A stretch of DNA of 64,000 nt, taken from JACCXG01 sp963750935 (GTDB lineage: Bacteria > Acidobacteriota > Vicinamibacteria > Vicinamibacterales > 2-12-FULL-66-21). This document shows positions 1 through 7,614 of the stretch, piece by piece. The stretch is taken from contig CAVVSR010000008.1 in assembly GCA_963750935.1 (NCBI GenBank), positions 1 to 64,000 of the forward strand. The letters are read 5' to 3'. How positions within the stretch are numbered: the first letter of the stretch is position 1; each line of letters opens with the position of its first letter. The translations under genes were made by a program, and so were the position numbers. The notes below the pieces were generated by a model. It was not told where the DNA came from. It saw only the letters and a program-made list of their open reading frames with translations, and searched no databases.

Positions 1-594
1 GCGGATCGCGCAGCCGTGCAAGTGATCGTTGACCAGGCCCATCGCCTGCATGAAGGTGTACATGGTCGTCGGTCCGACGAAGCTCCAGCCGCGCCGCTTC
101 AGCTCCTTCGAGAGCGCCACCGACTCGGGCGTCACCGCCATCGTCTTCAGGACGTCCCAGGTGACTTTCTTCGGCCGTGACGCCCGCGGCGGCTCGAACC
201 GCCAGACGAACGACGCCAGCGAGCCGCACTCGTCGATCAGCTCGCGGCATCGCTTCGCGTTGTTGATGGTGCTCTCGATCTTGCCGCGGTGGCGGATGAT
301 GCCGGCGTCGCCGAGCAGCGCCTCGACGCGCCTCGGTGTGAAGCGCGCCACCGCGTCGATGTCGAATCCCGCGAAGGCGTGGCGGAAGTGCTCGCGCTTG
401 CGCAGGATCGTCAGCCAGCTCAATCCGCTCTGAAACCCCTCGAGCGTGATCTTCTCGAACAGCCGGCGATCGTCACGGACCGGAACGCCCCATTCGGTGT
501 CGTGATAGGCGACGTATTCGTCCGAGGCCCGGCACCACGCGCAGCGGCGGCGGCCGTCGGGACCGGTCCAGAGGCCGTCTGAGACGTCAGTCAT
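1..594 (-). CDS. tag: DNA-3-methyladenine glycosylase I, 3' end cut by the window edge
   Basis: Cytosolic base-excision-repair enzyme that removes 3-methyladenine from alkylated DNA. Reading from the ATG at 594 gives about 198 residues that run off the left edge, so only the last few codons are missing. Family signatures are visible in order: RRRCAWC near residue 18, YHDTEWGVPVRDD near 30-40, GFQSGLSWLTILRKRE near 55, and GLVNDHLHGC at the truncated end. The two Cys and two His positions that hold the structural zinc in this family (early Cys, YHD His, late HxxxC) are all present. It is transcribed away from the BlaI/M56 pair, with 127 bp between the two start codons. No SOS or Ada-type operator was recognised. 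Confidence 0.93.
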   Translation of the reverse strand, partial: MTDVSDGLWTGPDGRRRCAWCRASDEYVAYHDTEWGVPVRDDRRLFEKITLEGFQSGLSWLTILRKREHFRHAFAGFDIDAVARFTPRRVEALLGDAGIIRHRGKIESTINNAKRCRELIDECGSLASFVWRFEPPRASRPKKVTWDVLKTMAVTPESVALSKELKRRGWSFVGPTTMYTFMQAMGLVNDHLHGCAIR

Positions 595-665
595 GTGGTC
601 TCCGCGATCGTACACGAGTGCCGGCCGGGCGCGGCCGGCGCGCCAAGGCGCCACCTTCGCCGCAG

Positions 666-709
666 TTGACGGCCGCTCGTGTCCGTGCTACAAACATCGC
701 AGAGGTGTT
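666..709 (+). promoter_or_regulatory. Candidate promoter and BlaI-type dyad upstream of the BlaI gene
   Basis: TTGACG at 666-671 and TACAAA at 689-694 are separated by 17 bp and match a sigma-70 promoter. An imperfect dyad, AACATC (693-698) facing GGTGTT (704-709), covers the end of the -10 element, which is where BlaI/MecI repressors sit at their own promoters. The AT-rich stretch up to the ATG at 722 has no clear ribosome binding site. The promoter and operator assignment is inference from position and spacing. Confidence 0.4.
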
Positions 710-721
710 ATAAAAATAACA

Positions 722-1116
722 ATGCAGGCCATCGCACGCGCCCACCGGACCCTAACGAAACGCGAACGCGCCATCATGGACGTGCTCTACCGGCTCGGCC
801 GCGCGACGGCGGGCGAGATCATGGAACAGCTGCCCGACGCCCCGACCAATTCGACGGTGCGGACGCAGCTGCGCGTGCTCGAAGGCAAGGGGCACGTCCG
901 GCACGAGGAGCACGGCCTGCGCTACATCTATATGCCGACCGTCCCCCGGCATTCCGCGCGGCGCTCGGCCCTGAAGCACCTGGTCGACACCTTCTTCGAT
1001 GGCTCGAGCGCCAAGGTCGTCGCCGCGCTGCTCGGCGGGAAGGCTCGCGGTTGTCCGATGAGGACCTGAAGCGGATTGCCGAGATGGTCGGCAGCGCGAG
1101 GGGAGGGACGCGATGA
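722..1116 (+). CDS. BlaI/MecI/CopY-family repressor (frame broken near the 3' end)
   Basis: Winged-helix repressor, partner of the adjacent M56 sensor peptidase. From the ATG at 722 the protein reads as a typical BlaI: LTKRERAIMDVLYRLG, then the recognition helix TNSTVRTQLRVLEGKGHVRH, then the dimerisation region ending in AALLGGKA. At about 1040-1048 the frame is lost and a stop follows at 1069. One frame over, the expected tail SDEDLKRIAEMV continues to a TGA at 1114-1116. That TGA overlaps the ATG of the M56 gene (ATGA). The exact overlap shows the corrected frame is the original one, so the break is a recent 1-bp loss or an assembly error. By family knowledge, repression ends when the sensor cleaves this protein between its two domains. 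Confidence 0.85.
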
Positions 1117-2739
1117 ACCTGCTGATCGACGCCGCCGTCCGGTCGTCCATCCTGCTGGCCCTCGGCCTTGCCATTCACGCGATGCTGCGCGGCCGGTCGG
1201 CGGCCCTGCGTCACGCCGTCGTCGGCGCGTCGATCGTCCTGGCGGCGGTCGTCGTGCCGTTGAGCCTGTCGCTGCCGTCCTGGATTGTGCCGGTGCCCGC
1301 CCTCGTCGACGTCCCGGTGAAGCGCTCCCTGCCGCCCGTGAGCGGGGGGCTTCGGCAGCTGCCGCTCGAGCCGGAGCCGATCCCGTCGACCATGGCCGCG
1401 CGTCCTCGCGACAACCAGGACTCGGCAAACGCGTCAGTGGCGCTCGCCCTGGCCTGGGCGACAGGCGCGGTGTTCTTTCTGGTCGTGCTCGCCGTGCGCA
1501 CGGCGAGGATGATGCGGATGACGGCGCGGGCGCGCCCGCTCGCGGACGATCGCATTGCCGTCGCGGCAAGCCGTCTTGCCGGGATTGCCGGCGTGAGCGG
1601 CCGGATCGCGATCCTGGAGAGCGATGCGCCCGATCTGATCGCCACGTGGGGTGTGCGGCCGCGCATCCTCCTGCCGACGCATGCGTCCCGCTGGACGGAC
1701 CAGCGGATACAACGCCGTCCTCTGCCACGAGATCGCGCATGTGCGACGACGCGACTGGGCCGTGCAGATGGCGGCAGACGTCGTGCGGGCGCTCTACTGG
1801 TGCAATCCCTTGATCTGGGCCGCGTGCCGCGCCCTTCGCCGCGACAGCGAGCTTGCGTGCGATGACCAGGTCCTCGCGGCCGGCGTCGCCGCGCCCGATT
1901 ACGCCGATCAGCTGCTGGCGCTTGCCAGCGTGTCCCGTTCCGCGCGCTCCTGGGCCCCGATGGTGCCGATGGCGCGCCGTTCTACTCTCGAAAGGAGAAT
2001 TGCCGCCATGCTGGATGCCCGTCTCGATCGCCGCGTTCCTTCCCGCCGTGCCGTGCTGATGACCATCCTCCTGCTCGCCGTCATGACGCTGCCGACGGCG
2101 GCGCTGCGCGCCGGGCAGGCCAACCCGCAACTGCTGACGGGCTCCGTGTACGATTCGTCCGGCGCCGTGCTCCCGGGCGTCTCGATGACGCTGCAGGACG
2201 AGCAGGAGTTCAAGTGGGAGGCGGTAACCAACGCCTCCGGCCGGTTCGAGTTCCCGCCGGTGCGCGCCGGCAAGTACGTCCTGAGCGCGTCCCAGCCAGG
2301 CTTCCGCACCATGCGGCAGGAGTTCACGCTGCAGCGGAGCGGGGACTGGGATCGCGCGATCACGCTGGGTCTCGGCCAGCTGAGCGAAACCGTCACCGTC
2401 AGCGCGACGCGCACGCCTCAGCCGCCGCAGCCAGCCGGCCCGCAACGCATCCGGGTCGGCGGGAACATCAAGGCTCCGCACAAGCTCACCAGCGCGAACC
2501 CCGTCTATCCGGCGAGCATGCGTGAGGCGGGCCGTGGCGGCCTCGTGCCGATCGATGCGGTCATCGGCACCGACGGAACGGTGCTGTCCGCGTGGGTCGC
2601 CGGCGGGCACGTGCACCCCGACTTCGCGAAGTCCGCGCTCGAAGCCGTCCGTCAATGGACGTTCAGCCCGACGCTCCTCAATGGCGTGCCGGTCGAGGTT
2701 GCGATGACGGTCCAGGTGAACTTCACGATCGCCGAATGA
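1113..2739 (+). CDS. M56 (BlaR1-like) membrane metallopeptidase with carboxypeptidase-regulatory and TonB C-terminal domains (one frameshift)
   Basis: Membrane-bound zinc peptidase that by family function senses an envelope signal and inactivates the BlaI repressor encoded just upstream (ATGA overlap). About 541 residues after correction. Transmembrane segments lie near residues 5-25, 35-60 and 110-130. The zinc motif HEIAH is at 1726-1740, followed by a CNPLIW segment and the ELACDDQVL motif of the family. Another hydrophobic helix (ILLLAVMTLPTAA) leads to a carboxypeptidase-regulatory-like fold (LTGSVYDSSG to GKYVLSAS) and a TonB C-terminal domain (NPVYPASMREAG to QWTFSPTLLNG). There is no penicillin-binding domain, so the signal is probably not a beta-lactam. 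The frame shifts by +1 near 1700-1715, between the N-terminal half and HEIAH. The target genes are not evident in this window. Confidence 0.85.
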
Positions 2740-2758
2740 TTCTAGTCGGGGGCTTCTA

Positions 2759-2783
2759 GTCCGGGGGGCTTCGCCCCCCGGAC
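2759..2783. terminator. Perfect GC hairpin after the M56 gene
   Basis: GTCCGGGGGGC and GCCCCCCGGAC form an 11-bp perfect stem closing a 3-nt TTC loop, 19 bp after the M56 stop codon. It has no T-run on either strand, so it is at most a hairpin-only terminator or an mRNA 3' end stabiliser. Confidence 0.5.
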
Positions 2784-2919
2784 CCCCCATCGCCGTCGCT
2801 CGCGGGGGCCCCAATGCCCCGCTCCGCTTCCCGCCTACGCTGAAGCTCCGGCGGGCCGCTCGCGTCACAATTACATCGCCGACGCAACGAGCGCCCTTTT
2901 TTCTTTCCTCCAGCAGCAT

Positions 2920-2994
2920 GTCGATCCGGGCCGCCCTGGATCGACAACAGTGCGGACGTTATCTTGTTGCGCGTGGGGCCCCACCCCCACGCGC
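2920..2994. other. Two further hairpins in the long intergenic region before the tandem repeats
   Basis: The gene-free stretch 2740-3379 contains, besides the hairpin at 2759 and the 94-bp repeats, an inverted repeat with 8-bp arms GTCGATCC (2920-2927) and GGATCGAC (2938-2945), and another with 9-bp arms GCGCGTGGG (2969-2977) and CCCACGCGC (2986-2994). The second contains the palindrome GTGGGGCCCCAC at 2974-2985, which recurs at 48257-48268. No coding potential was recognised here. Confidence 0.5.
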
Positions 2995-3368
2995 CGGACC
3001 GGCCTCCGGCCGGTTGCTGCTTTGACGGACTCTGGGCTCGGCGCTGCTCACCAGGGCGACGCCAGAGACCCGGCCTACGAACACGCGCCGGACCGGCCTC
3101 CGGCCGGTTGCTGCTTTGACGGACTCTGGGCTCGGCGCTGCTCACCAGGGCGACGCCAGAGACCCGGCCTACGAACACGCGCCGGACCGGCCTCCGGCCG
3201 GTTGCTGCTTTGGCGGACTCTGGGCTCGGCGCTGCTCACCAGGGCGACGCCAGAGACCCGGCCTACGAACACGCGCCGGACCGGCCTCCGGCCGGTTGCT
3301 GCTTTGACGGACTCTGCGCTCGGCGCTGCTCACGAGGGGCAGGCCGCGCCAGAGACTCGGCCTACAAA
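2991..3368. repeat. Four-copy 94-bp tandem repeat
   Basis: Units begin at 2991, 3085, 3179 and 3273, exactly 94 bp apart. Each opens with GCGCCGGACCGG. The first three are nearly identical; the fourth has substitutions and a few extra bases before it fades out near 3368. Every unit contains the perfect stem-loop ACCGGCC-TCC-GGCCGGT. The array ends 12 bp before the ATG of the beta-propeller gene at 3380. Open frames cross it on both strands but match no protein family, so it is treated as non-coding. Confidence 0.9.
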
Positions 3369-3379
3369 TAGGAGCTGCG

Positions 3380-4498
3380 ATGAGCGGAGTGCGAGTACTC
3401 GTAGGCACGCGCAAGGGCGCGTTCGTGCTGACGTCGGATGGCAAACGGCAGAAGTGGGACGTCAGCGGTCCCCACTTCGGTGGCTGGGAGCTGTATCACG
3501 TCAAGGGCTCCCCAGCTGACCCGAACCGGATCTACGCGACGCAGTCTACCGGCTGGCACGGTCAACTCATCCAGCGCTCGAACGACGGCGGCAAGACCTG
3601 GGAAGCCGGCGGCAACACGTTCGCCTACGAGGGCGTGCCCGGCACGCATCAGTGGTACGACGGCACGCCGCACCCCTGGGAGTTCAAGCGGGTCTGGCAC
3701 CTCGAGCCGTCGCTGACCGATCCCGACACCGTCTACGCCGGCGTCGAGGACGCGGCGCTGTTCCGGTCAACCGATGCCGGCCAGACCTGGCAGGAGCTGC
3801 CCGGCCTGCGCGAGCACGGCTCCGGACCGAAATGGCAGCCCGGCGCCGGCGGCCTGTGCCTCCACACGATCATCCTCGACCCGAAGAACCCCGACCGGAT
3901 GTTCATCGCGATTTCCGCGGCCGGCGCCTTCCGCACCGACGATGGCGGGGAGTCGTGGCGGGCGATCAACCAGGGACTGCGTTCGCAGTACATCCCGGAC
4001 CCGGACGCCGAGGTCGGCCACTGCGTGCATCGTGTCGCCATGCACCCGTCGCGGCCGGACGTCCTGTTCATGCAGAAGCACTGGGACGTGATGCGCAGCG
4101 ACAACGCCGGCGAGTTGTGGACCGAGGTCAGCGGCAACCTGCCCAGCGACTTCGGGTTCGTCATCGACGTGCACGCGCACGAGCCGGAGACCATCTACGT
4201 CGTGCCGATCAAGAGCGATTCGGAACACTATCCGCCCGACGGCAAGCTGCGCGTCTATCGCAGCCGCACCGGCGGGAACGAGTGGGAGGCGCTGACCAAT
4301 GGACTGCCGCAGAGCGACTGCTACGTGAACGTGCTGCGCGACGCGATGGCGGTCGACCGCCTGGATCGCTGTGGCGTCTACTTCGGCACGACCGGCGGGC
4401 AGGTCTACGCCTCCGCCGACGCGGGCGACACGTGGGCGCCGATCGTGCGCGACCTGCCGGCCGTGCTGTCGATCGAAGTGCAGACGCTGACGTCGTGA
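3380..4498 (+). CDS. Asp-box beta-propeller protein (sialidase/sortilin-like WD40/YVTN repeat family)
   Basis: 372-residue soluble beta-propeller without a signal peptide. Five Asp-box motifs (S/T-x-D-x-G-x-T/S-W) are visible: SNDGGKTW, STDAGQTW, TDDGGESW, SDNAGELW and SADAGDTW. They mark successive blades as in sialidases and Vps10/sortilin propellers. Arg and Tyr catalytic residues of true sialidases were not identified, so an enzymatic role is not claimed. The start at 3380 follows GGAGCTGCG, which contains a ribosome binding site. The stop codon overlaps the GTG start of the broken MoaD/ThiS-like gene at 4495, so the two were translationally coupled. The meaning of that pairing is unknown to me. 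Confidence 0.8.
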   Translation: MSGVRVLVGTRKGAFVLTSDGKRQKWDVSGPHFGGWELYHVKGSPADPNRIYATQSTGWHGQLIQRSNDGGKTWEAGGNTFAYEGVPGTHQWYDGTPHPWEFKRVWHLEPSLTDPDTVYAGVEDAALFRSTDAGQTWQELPGLREHGSGPKWQPGAGGLCLHTIILDPKNPDRMFIAISAAGAFRTDDGGESWRAINQGLRSQYIPDPDAEVGHCVHRVAMHPSRPDVLFMQKHWDVMRSDNAGELWTEVSGNLPSDFGFVIDVHAHEPETIYVVPIKSDSEHYPPDGKLRVYRSRTGGNEWEALTNGLPQSDCYVNVLRDAMAVDRLDRCGVYFGTTGGQVYASADAGDTWAPIVRDLPAVLSIEVQTLTS

Positions 4499-4795
4499 TC
4501 CGGATCGAGCTCCCGCATCACCTGCGGACGCTGGCGCGCGTCGAGCGGGGAGGTGCGCCTCGACGTCCAGGATCCGGTGACGCATCCGCGCGGCGCTGGA
4601 CGCGCTCGAGGCCGCGTATCCCGTGCTGCGCGGCACCATCCGCGACCACGCCACCCGGCAGCGCCGCGCGTTCGTCCGGTTCTTCGCTTGCGAGCAGGAC
4701 CTCTCGCACGAGCCGGTCGACGCGCCGCTGCCCGAGGCCGTGGCGCAGGGGAGAGGAGCCGCTTGCTGGTGATTGGCGCTATCGCTGGGGGTTGA
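4495..4795 (+). pseudogene. MoaD/ThiS-like ubiquitin-fold protein, at least three frame breaks
   Basis: Starting at the GTG overlapping the previous stop, translation reads VIRIELPHHLRTLARV and loses frame near 4545. It resumes as EVRLDVQDPVT, shifts again near 4585 to ALDALEAAYPVLRGTIRDHA through FVRFFACEQDLSH, and shifts near 4755 to end EPLLVIGAIAGG at 4795. The joined protein (about 100 residues) has the size of MoaD/ThiS sulfur carriers. Its C terminus ends in Ala-Gly-Gly, the Gly-Gly tail that is adenylated and thiocarboxylated in that family. Three breaks in 300 bp are more than in any neighbour except the S9 peptidase at 35.5 kb. Either the gene is decaying or this stretch is poorly assembled. 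Confidence 0.6.
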
Positions 4796-4800
4796 GGGAA

Positions 4801-4940
4801 GGCAGAAGGCAGAAGGCAGAAGGCAGAAGGCAGAAGTCAGAAGGCAAAAGTCAAAAGGCTCTAGTTCCCAGTTCCCAGTCCCGAATCCCGAGTCCCGAGT
4901 CCCGAGTCCCGCGTCCCGAGTCCCGAGTCCCGAGTCCCGT
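4801..4940. repeat. 20-unit heptanucleotide array (GGCAGAA and GTCCCGA families)
   Basis: Twenty consecutive 7-bp units in one phase. Positions 4801-4856 hold eight units of consensus G(G/T)CA(G/A)AA, 4857-4863 is a 7-bp joint, and 4864-4940 holds eleven units of consensus GTCCCGA with single-base variants. The array fills the gap between the MoaD-like relic and spmA. The complementary strand carries GGG tracts every 7 bases. Confidence 0.9.
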
Positions 4941-4974
4941 CGACTGGGTGGATGGCTACGCTACCATCTCCTCC

Positions 4975-5580
4975 ATGCTCAATTACATCTGGTTCGGTCT
5001 CATGGCTGTTGCCCTGGTCGTGGCCGCGATCAAGGGCACGGCAGACGGGGTCACGAAGGGCGCGGTCGATTCGGCGTCCACCGCCGTGACGATCGCCATC
5101 GGCCTCGTCGGCGTCATGACGCTCTGGCTCGGGATCATGCGCGTGGCGGAGGCAGCCGGCCTCGTGTCGATGCTGGGCCGGGTGCTGCGGCCGGTGCTGC
5201 GCTGGCTCTTCCCCGACGTTCCGCCCGGACATCCTGCCGCCGGCTCTATCGTTCTCGCGATCGCCGCCAACGTGCTGGGCCTCAGCAACGCCGCGACGCC
5301 GCTCGGCATCAAGGCGATGGAGGAGCTCCAGACGCTCAATCCCGACAAGGAGACCGCCAGCAACGCCCAGGTCACGTTCATGGCGATGACCACTGCCAGC
5401 GTGCAGGTGATCCCGTCGACCATGATCGGCGTGCTGGTCGCGGCGGGCTCGACCGCGCCAACCGCGATCATCGGATCGACACTTGCCGCCACGTTCATCG
5501 GGACGATCGCGGCGGTCCTCGCCGCCAAGACGCTGCAGCGCTTCTATCCTGCTCCCATGGCCGCGGAGGTGCGGTCGTGA
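4975..5580 (+). CDS. spmA: Spore maturation protein A-like membrane protein
   Basis: 201-residue polytopic inner-membrane protein of the SpmA family (nucleoside-recognition/Gate domain). Hydrophobic helices alternate with the conserved segments AANVLGLSNAATPLGIKAM (near residue 100) and MAMTTASVQVIPSTMIG (near 140), both hallmarks of SpmA. The ATG at 4975 is the first in frame after the heptanucleotide array; a longer reading through the array is rejected. The stop overlaps the spmB start by one base (TGATG), so the pair is translationally coupled. In Bacillus, SpmA and SpmB act in spore core dehydration. Non-sporulating bacteria also carry the pair, and its role there is unknown, so transport or gating across the inner membrane is only inference. 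Confidence 0.9.
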   Translation: MLNYIWFGLMAVALVVAAIKGTADGVTKGAVDSASTAVTIAIGLVGVMTLWLGIMRVAEAAGLVSMLGRVLRPVLRWLFPDVPPGHPAAGSIVLAIAANVLGLSNAATPLGIKAMEELQTLNPDKETASNAQVTFMAMTTASVQVIPSTMIGVLVAAGSTAPTAIIGSTLAATFIGTIAAVLAAKTLQRFYPAPMAAEVRS

Positions 5581-6113
5581 TGCGCGCGGCACTCGAAGCC
5601 GTCTCGCTCTGGGCGATACCCGTGCTCCTCGTCGGCATCCCGCTCGCGGGCCTGATCCGCGGGGTCAAGGTCTACGACGTCTTCATCGAGGGCGCGAAGG
5701 AAGGGTTCGACGTCGCGGTGCGCATCATTCCCTTCCTGGTCGGCATCCTCGTCGCGATCGGGATGTTCCGGGGCTCGGGCGCGATGGATCTGCTGATGGC
5801 CTTGCTGCGCCCGATCGTGTCGCCGACCGGCTTCCCGCCGGAACTCGTGCCGCTCGCGATCCTGCGATCGCTGAGCGGCAGCGGCTCACTCGCGGTGACG
5901 ACCGATCTGATCAAGACCTTCGGCCCCGACTCGCTCATCGCCCGCATGGCCGCGACGATGTATGGCTCGTCCGAGACGACGTTCTATGTGCTGGCGGTGT
6001 ATTTCGGAGCCGTGAGCATCCGCCGCACGCGCCACGCCGTCCCGGCTGCGCTCATCGGCGACGCGGTTGCCGTCGTTGCGACCGTGGCGGTCTGTTACTG
6101 GATGTTCGCGTAA
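5580..6113 (+). CDS. spmB: Spore maturation protein B-like membrane protein
   Basis: 177-residue polytopic membrane protein, second gene of the coupled spmAB pair. It shows the SpmB features IPLAGLIRGVKVYDVFIEGAKEG near the N terminus, LVPLAILRSLSGSGSL in the middle, and MYGSSETTFYVLAVYFGAV near residue 140 followed by a final helix (VVATVAVCYWMFA). Length is normal for the family. Its stop at 6111-6113 is directly followed by the second heptanucleotide array, so there is no ordinary intergenic spacer or recognisable terminator. It probably forms a complex with SpmA in the inner membrane. Confidence 0.9.
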   Translation: MRAALEAVSLWAIPVLLVGIPLAGLIRGVKVYDVFIEGAKEGFDVAVRIIPFLVGILVAIGMFRGSGAMDLLMALLRPIVSPTGFPPELVPLAILRSLSGSGSLAVTTDLIKTFGPDSLIARMAATMYGSSETTFYVLAVYFGAVSIRRTRHAVPAALIGDAVAVVATVAVCYWMFA

Positions 6114-6267
6114 ATTCCTGGTGCTTGGTGCTGGGTGCGAGGTGCTGAGTGCACGGTGCCAGGTGCGCAGTGGTCAGTGCCTGGGCGCAGCGCAGCCCCG
6201 ATCCCCGAATCCCGATCCCCGAATCCCGAATCCCGAATCCCGATCACCGATCACCGATCACCGATCC
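6114..6267. repeat. 22-unit heptanucleotide array (GTGCNNN and CCGAATC families)
   Basis: Starting at the base after the spmB stop, 22 units of 7 bp stay in one phase. One leader unit is followed by nine GTGCNNN units (6121-6183), two joint units, and ten units of CCGAATC/CCGATCC/CCGATCA (6198-6267). The next gene starts at 6291. Confidence 0.9.
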
Positions 6268-6290
6268 CGAGTCGTATACTTCCTCTCCCA

Positions 6291-7613
6291 ATGACCCTCG
6301 TCGACGCCAACGCCGTCATTCGTGCCGCGACGCGCTGGACGCTCGGGACGCGGCTCGCGTTCCGTTTCTGCTTCATCTACTTCGGTCTCTACGTGATCAC
6401 GACGCAGATGCTGTCCTCGCTGCTGATCGTGCCGACGATGGGCGTGCCGGATCTCGGCGAGCGGGCGCCGATCCGGACGGTGGTGTCGTGGACGGCGACT
6501 CACGTGTTCCGGTTGACGTCGCCACTGGTGATCACGGGGAGCGGCAGCGGCGACAAGACCTTCGACTGGGTCCTCGCGTTCTGTGTGCTCGTGATCGCCG
6601 CGAGTGCGACCGTCGTATGGTCCTGGCTCGACCGGCGCCGCGAGCAATACACCGCGATGCACCGCTGGTTCCGGGTGTTCCTGCGGTTCGCGCTCGGATC
6701 GACGATGGTCAGCTACGGCATAGTGAAGGTGATCCCGCTGCAGATGCCGGCGCCGGGGCTGACGCGGCTGGTCGAGCCGTTCGGGCACTTCTCGCCAATG
6801 GGCGTGCTGTGGGCGTCGATCGGAGCGTCACGTCCGTACGAAATGTTTGCCGGCTGGGTGGAGCTGGTGGGCGGCATCCTGCTGTTCGTGCCCCAGACCG
6901 CCCTCCTCGGCGCCCTGATCTGCCTGATCGCCACCATCCAGATCTTCACGCTGAACATGACCTACGACGTGCCGGTGAAGCTGTTCTCGTTTCACCTGCT
7001 TTTAATGTCGCTCTACCTGCTGGCGCCCGACGCGAGGCGGCTGCTGAACGTGCTCCTGCTCAATCGCGGGGCGGCGCCGTCCACCGATCTGCCGCTGCTG
7101 CGCACCCCGCGCCGTGCCCGGCTCGTCGCGGCTGCGCAGATCCTGTTCGCCGCGAACCTCGTCGGCCTGAACCTGCACAACGGTGCGCAGGCGTGGAAGC
7201 AGAATGGCGGGGGAGCGCCGAAGTCCGCGCTCTACGGGATCTGGGACGTGGAGCAGCTGTCGATCGACGGCGTCACGCGCGCGCCGTTGATCACCGACTA
7301 CGATCGCTGGCGCCGCGTCGTGTTCGACGGTCCGAACGCCGCCGCGTTCCAGCGCATGGACGATACCTTCCTGCGCTTCCGTGCCCATGTCGAGCCCGGC
7401 CTCGGCACGATCACGCTGACGACCCCGAACGCTCCGTCCGCCTGGGCCGCGAAAGGGGAGTTCACGTATACCCGCGAGGCCGACCGCCTGCGGCTCGAGG
7501 GAACCCTCGGCCACCAGCAGCTGCAGATGGAGCTGCGGCTGTACGAACGCAGTCGCTTCCCGCTGGAGAGTCGCGGCTTCAATTGGGTTCAGGAATATCC
7601 GTTCAATCGGTGA
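6291..7613 (+). CDS. DoxX-like polytopic membrane protein with C-terminal soluble domain
   Basis: 440-residue protein. The N-terminal 280 residues contain about six hydrophobic helices, including a DoxX-like core (GSTMVSYGIVKVIPLQMP, then GWVELVGGILLFVPQTALLGA). The last 150 residues are soluble, with the segment ALYGIWDVEQLSIDG and a beta-rich end (GTLGHQQLQMELRLYER). DoxX proteins are small quinone-associated or redox membrane proteins; this one is larger and its function is not known. The ATG at 6291 is chosen because it is the first after the heptanucleotide array. The array units that flank it on both sides are related (CCGAATC and AATCCCG). Confidence 0.65.
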   Translation: MTLVDANAVIRAATRWTLGTRLAFRFCFIYFGLYVITTQMLSSLLIVPTMGVPDLGERAPIRTVVSWTATHVFRLTSPLVITGSGSGDKTFDWVLAFCVLVIAASATVVWSWLDRRREQYTAMHRWFRVFLRFALGSTMVSYGIVKVIPLQMPAPGLTRLVEPFGHFSPMGVLWASIGASRPYEMFAGWVELVGGILLFVPQTALLGALICLIATIQIFTLNMTYDVPVKLFSFHLLLMSLYLLAPDARRLLNVLLLNRGAAPSTDLPLLRTPRRARLVAAAQILFAANLVGLNLHNGAQAWKQNGGGAPKSALYGIWDVEQLSIDGVTRAPLITDYDRWRRVVFDGPNAAAFQRMDDTFLRFRAHVEPGLGTITLTTPNAPSAWAAKGEFTYTREADRLRLEGTLGHQQLQMELRLYERSRFPLESRGFNWVQEYPFNR

Positions 7614-7614
7614 A

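Noticed and set aside
928..2919. 663-codon minus-strand frame opposite the BlaI/M56 genes
   Set aside because: Arg-rich low-complexity translation with no family signature; shadow of the plus-strand genes.
2991..3368. CRISPR array
   Set aside because: The 94-bp units are contiguous and identical throughout, with no unique spacers and no cas genes nearby.
3380..4498. True sialidase
   Set aside because: Asp boxes alone mark the propeller; the catalytic Arg triad and Tyr/Glu pair were not found.
4801..4940. CRISPR or rho-independent terminator in the heptamer arrays
   Set aside because: Units are 7 bp without spacers, and the arrays do not fold into a single stem followed by a T-run.
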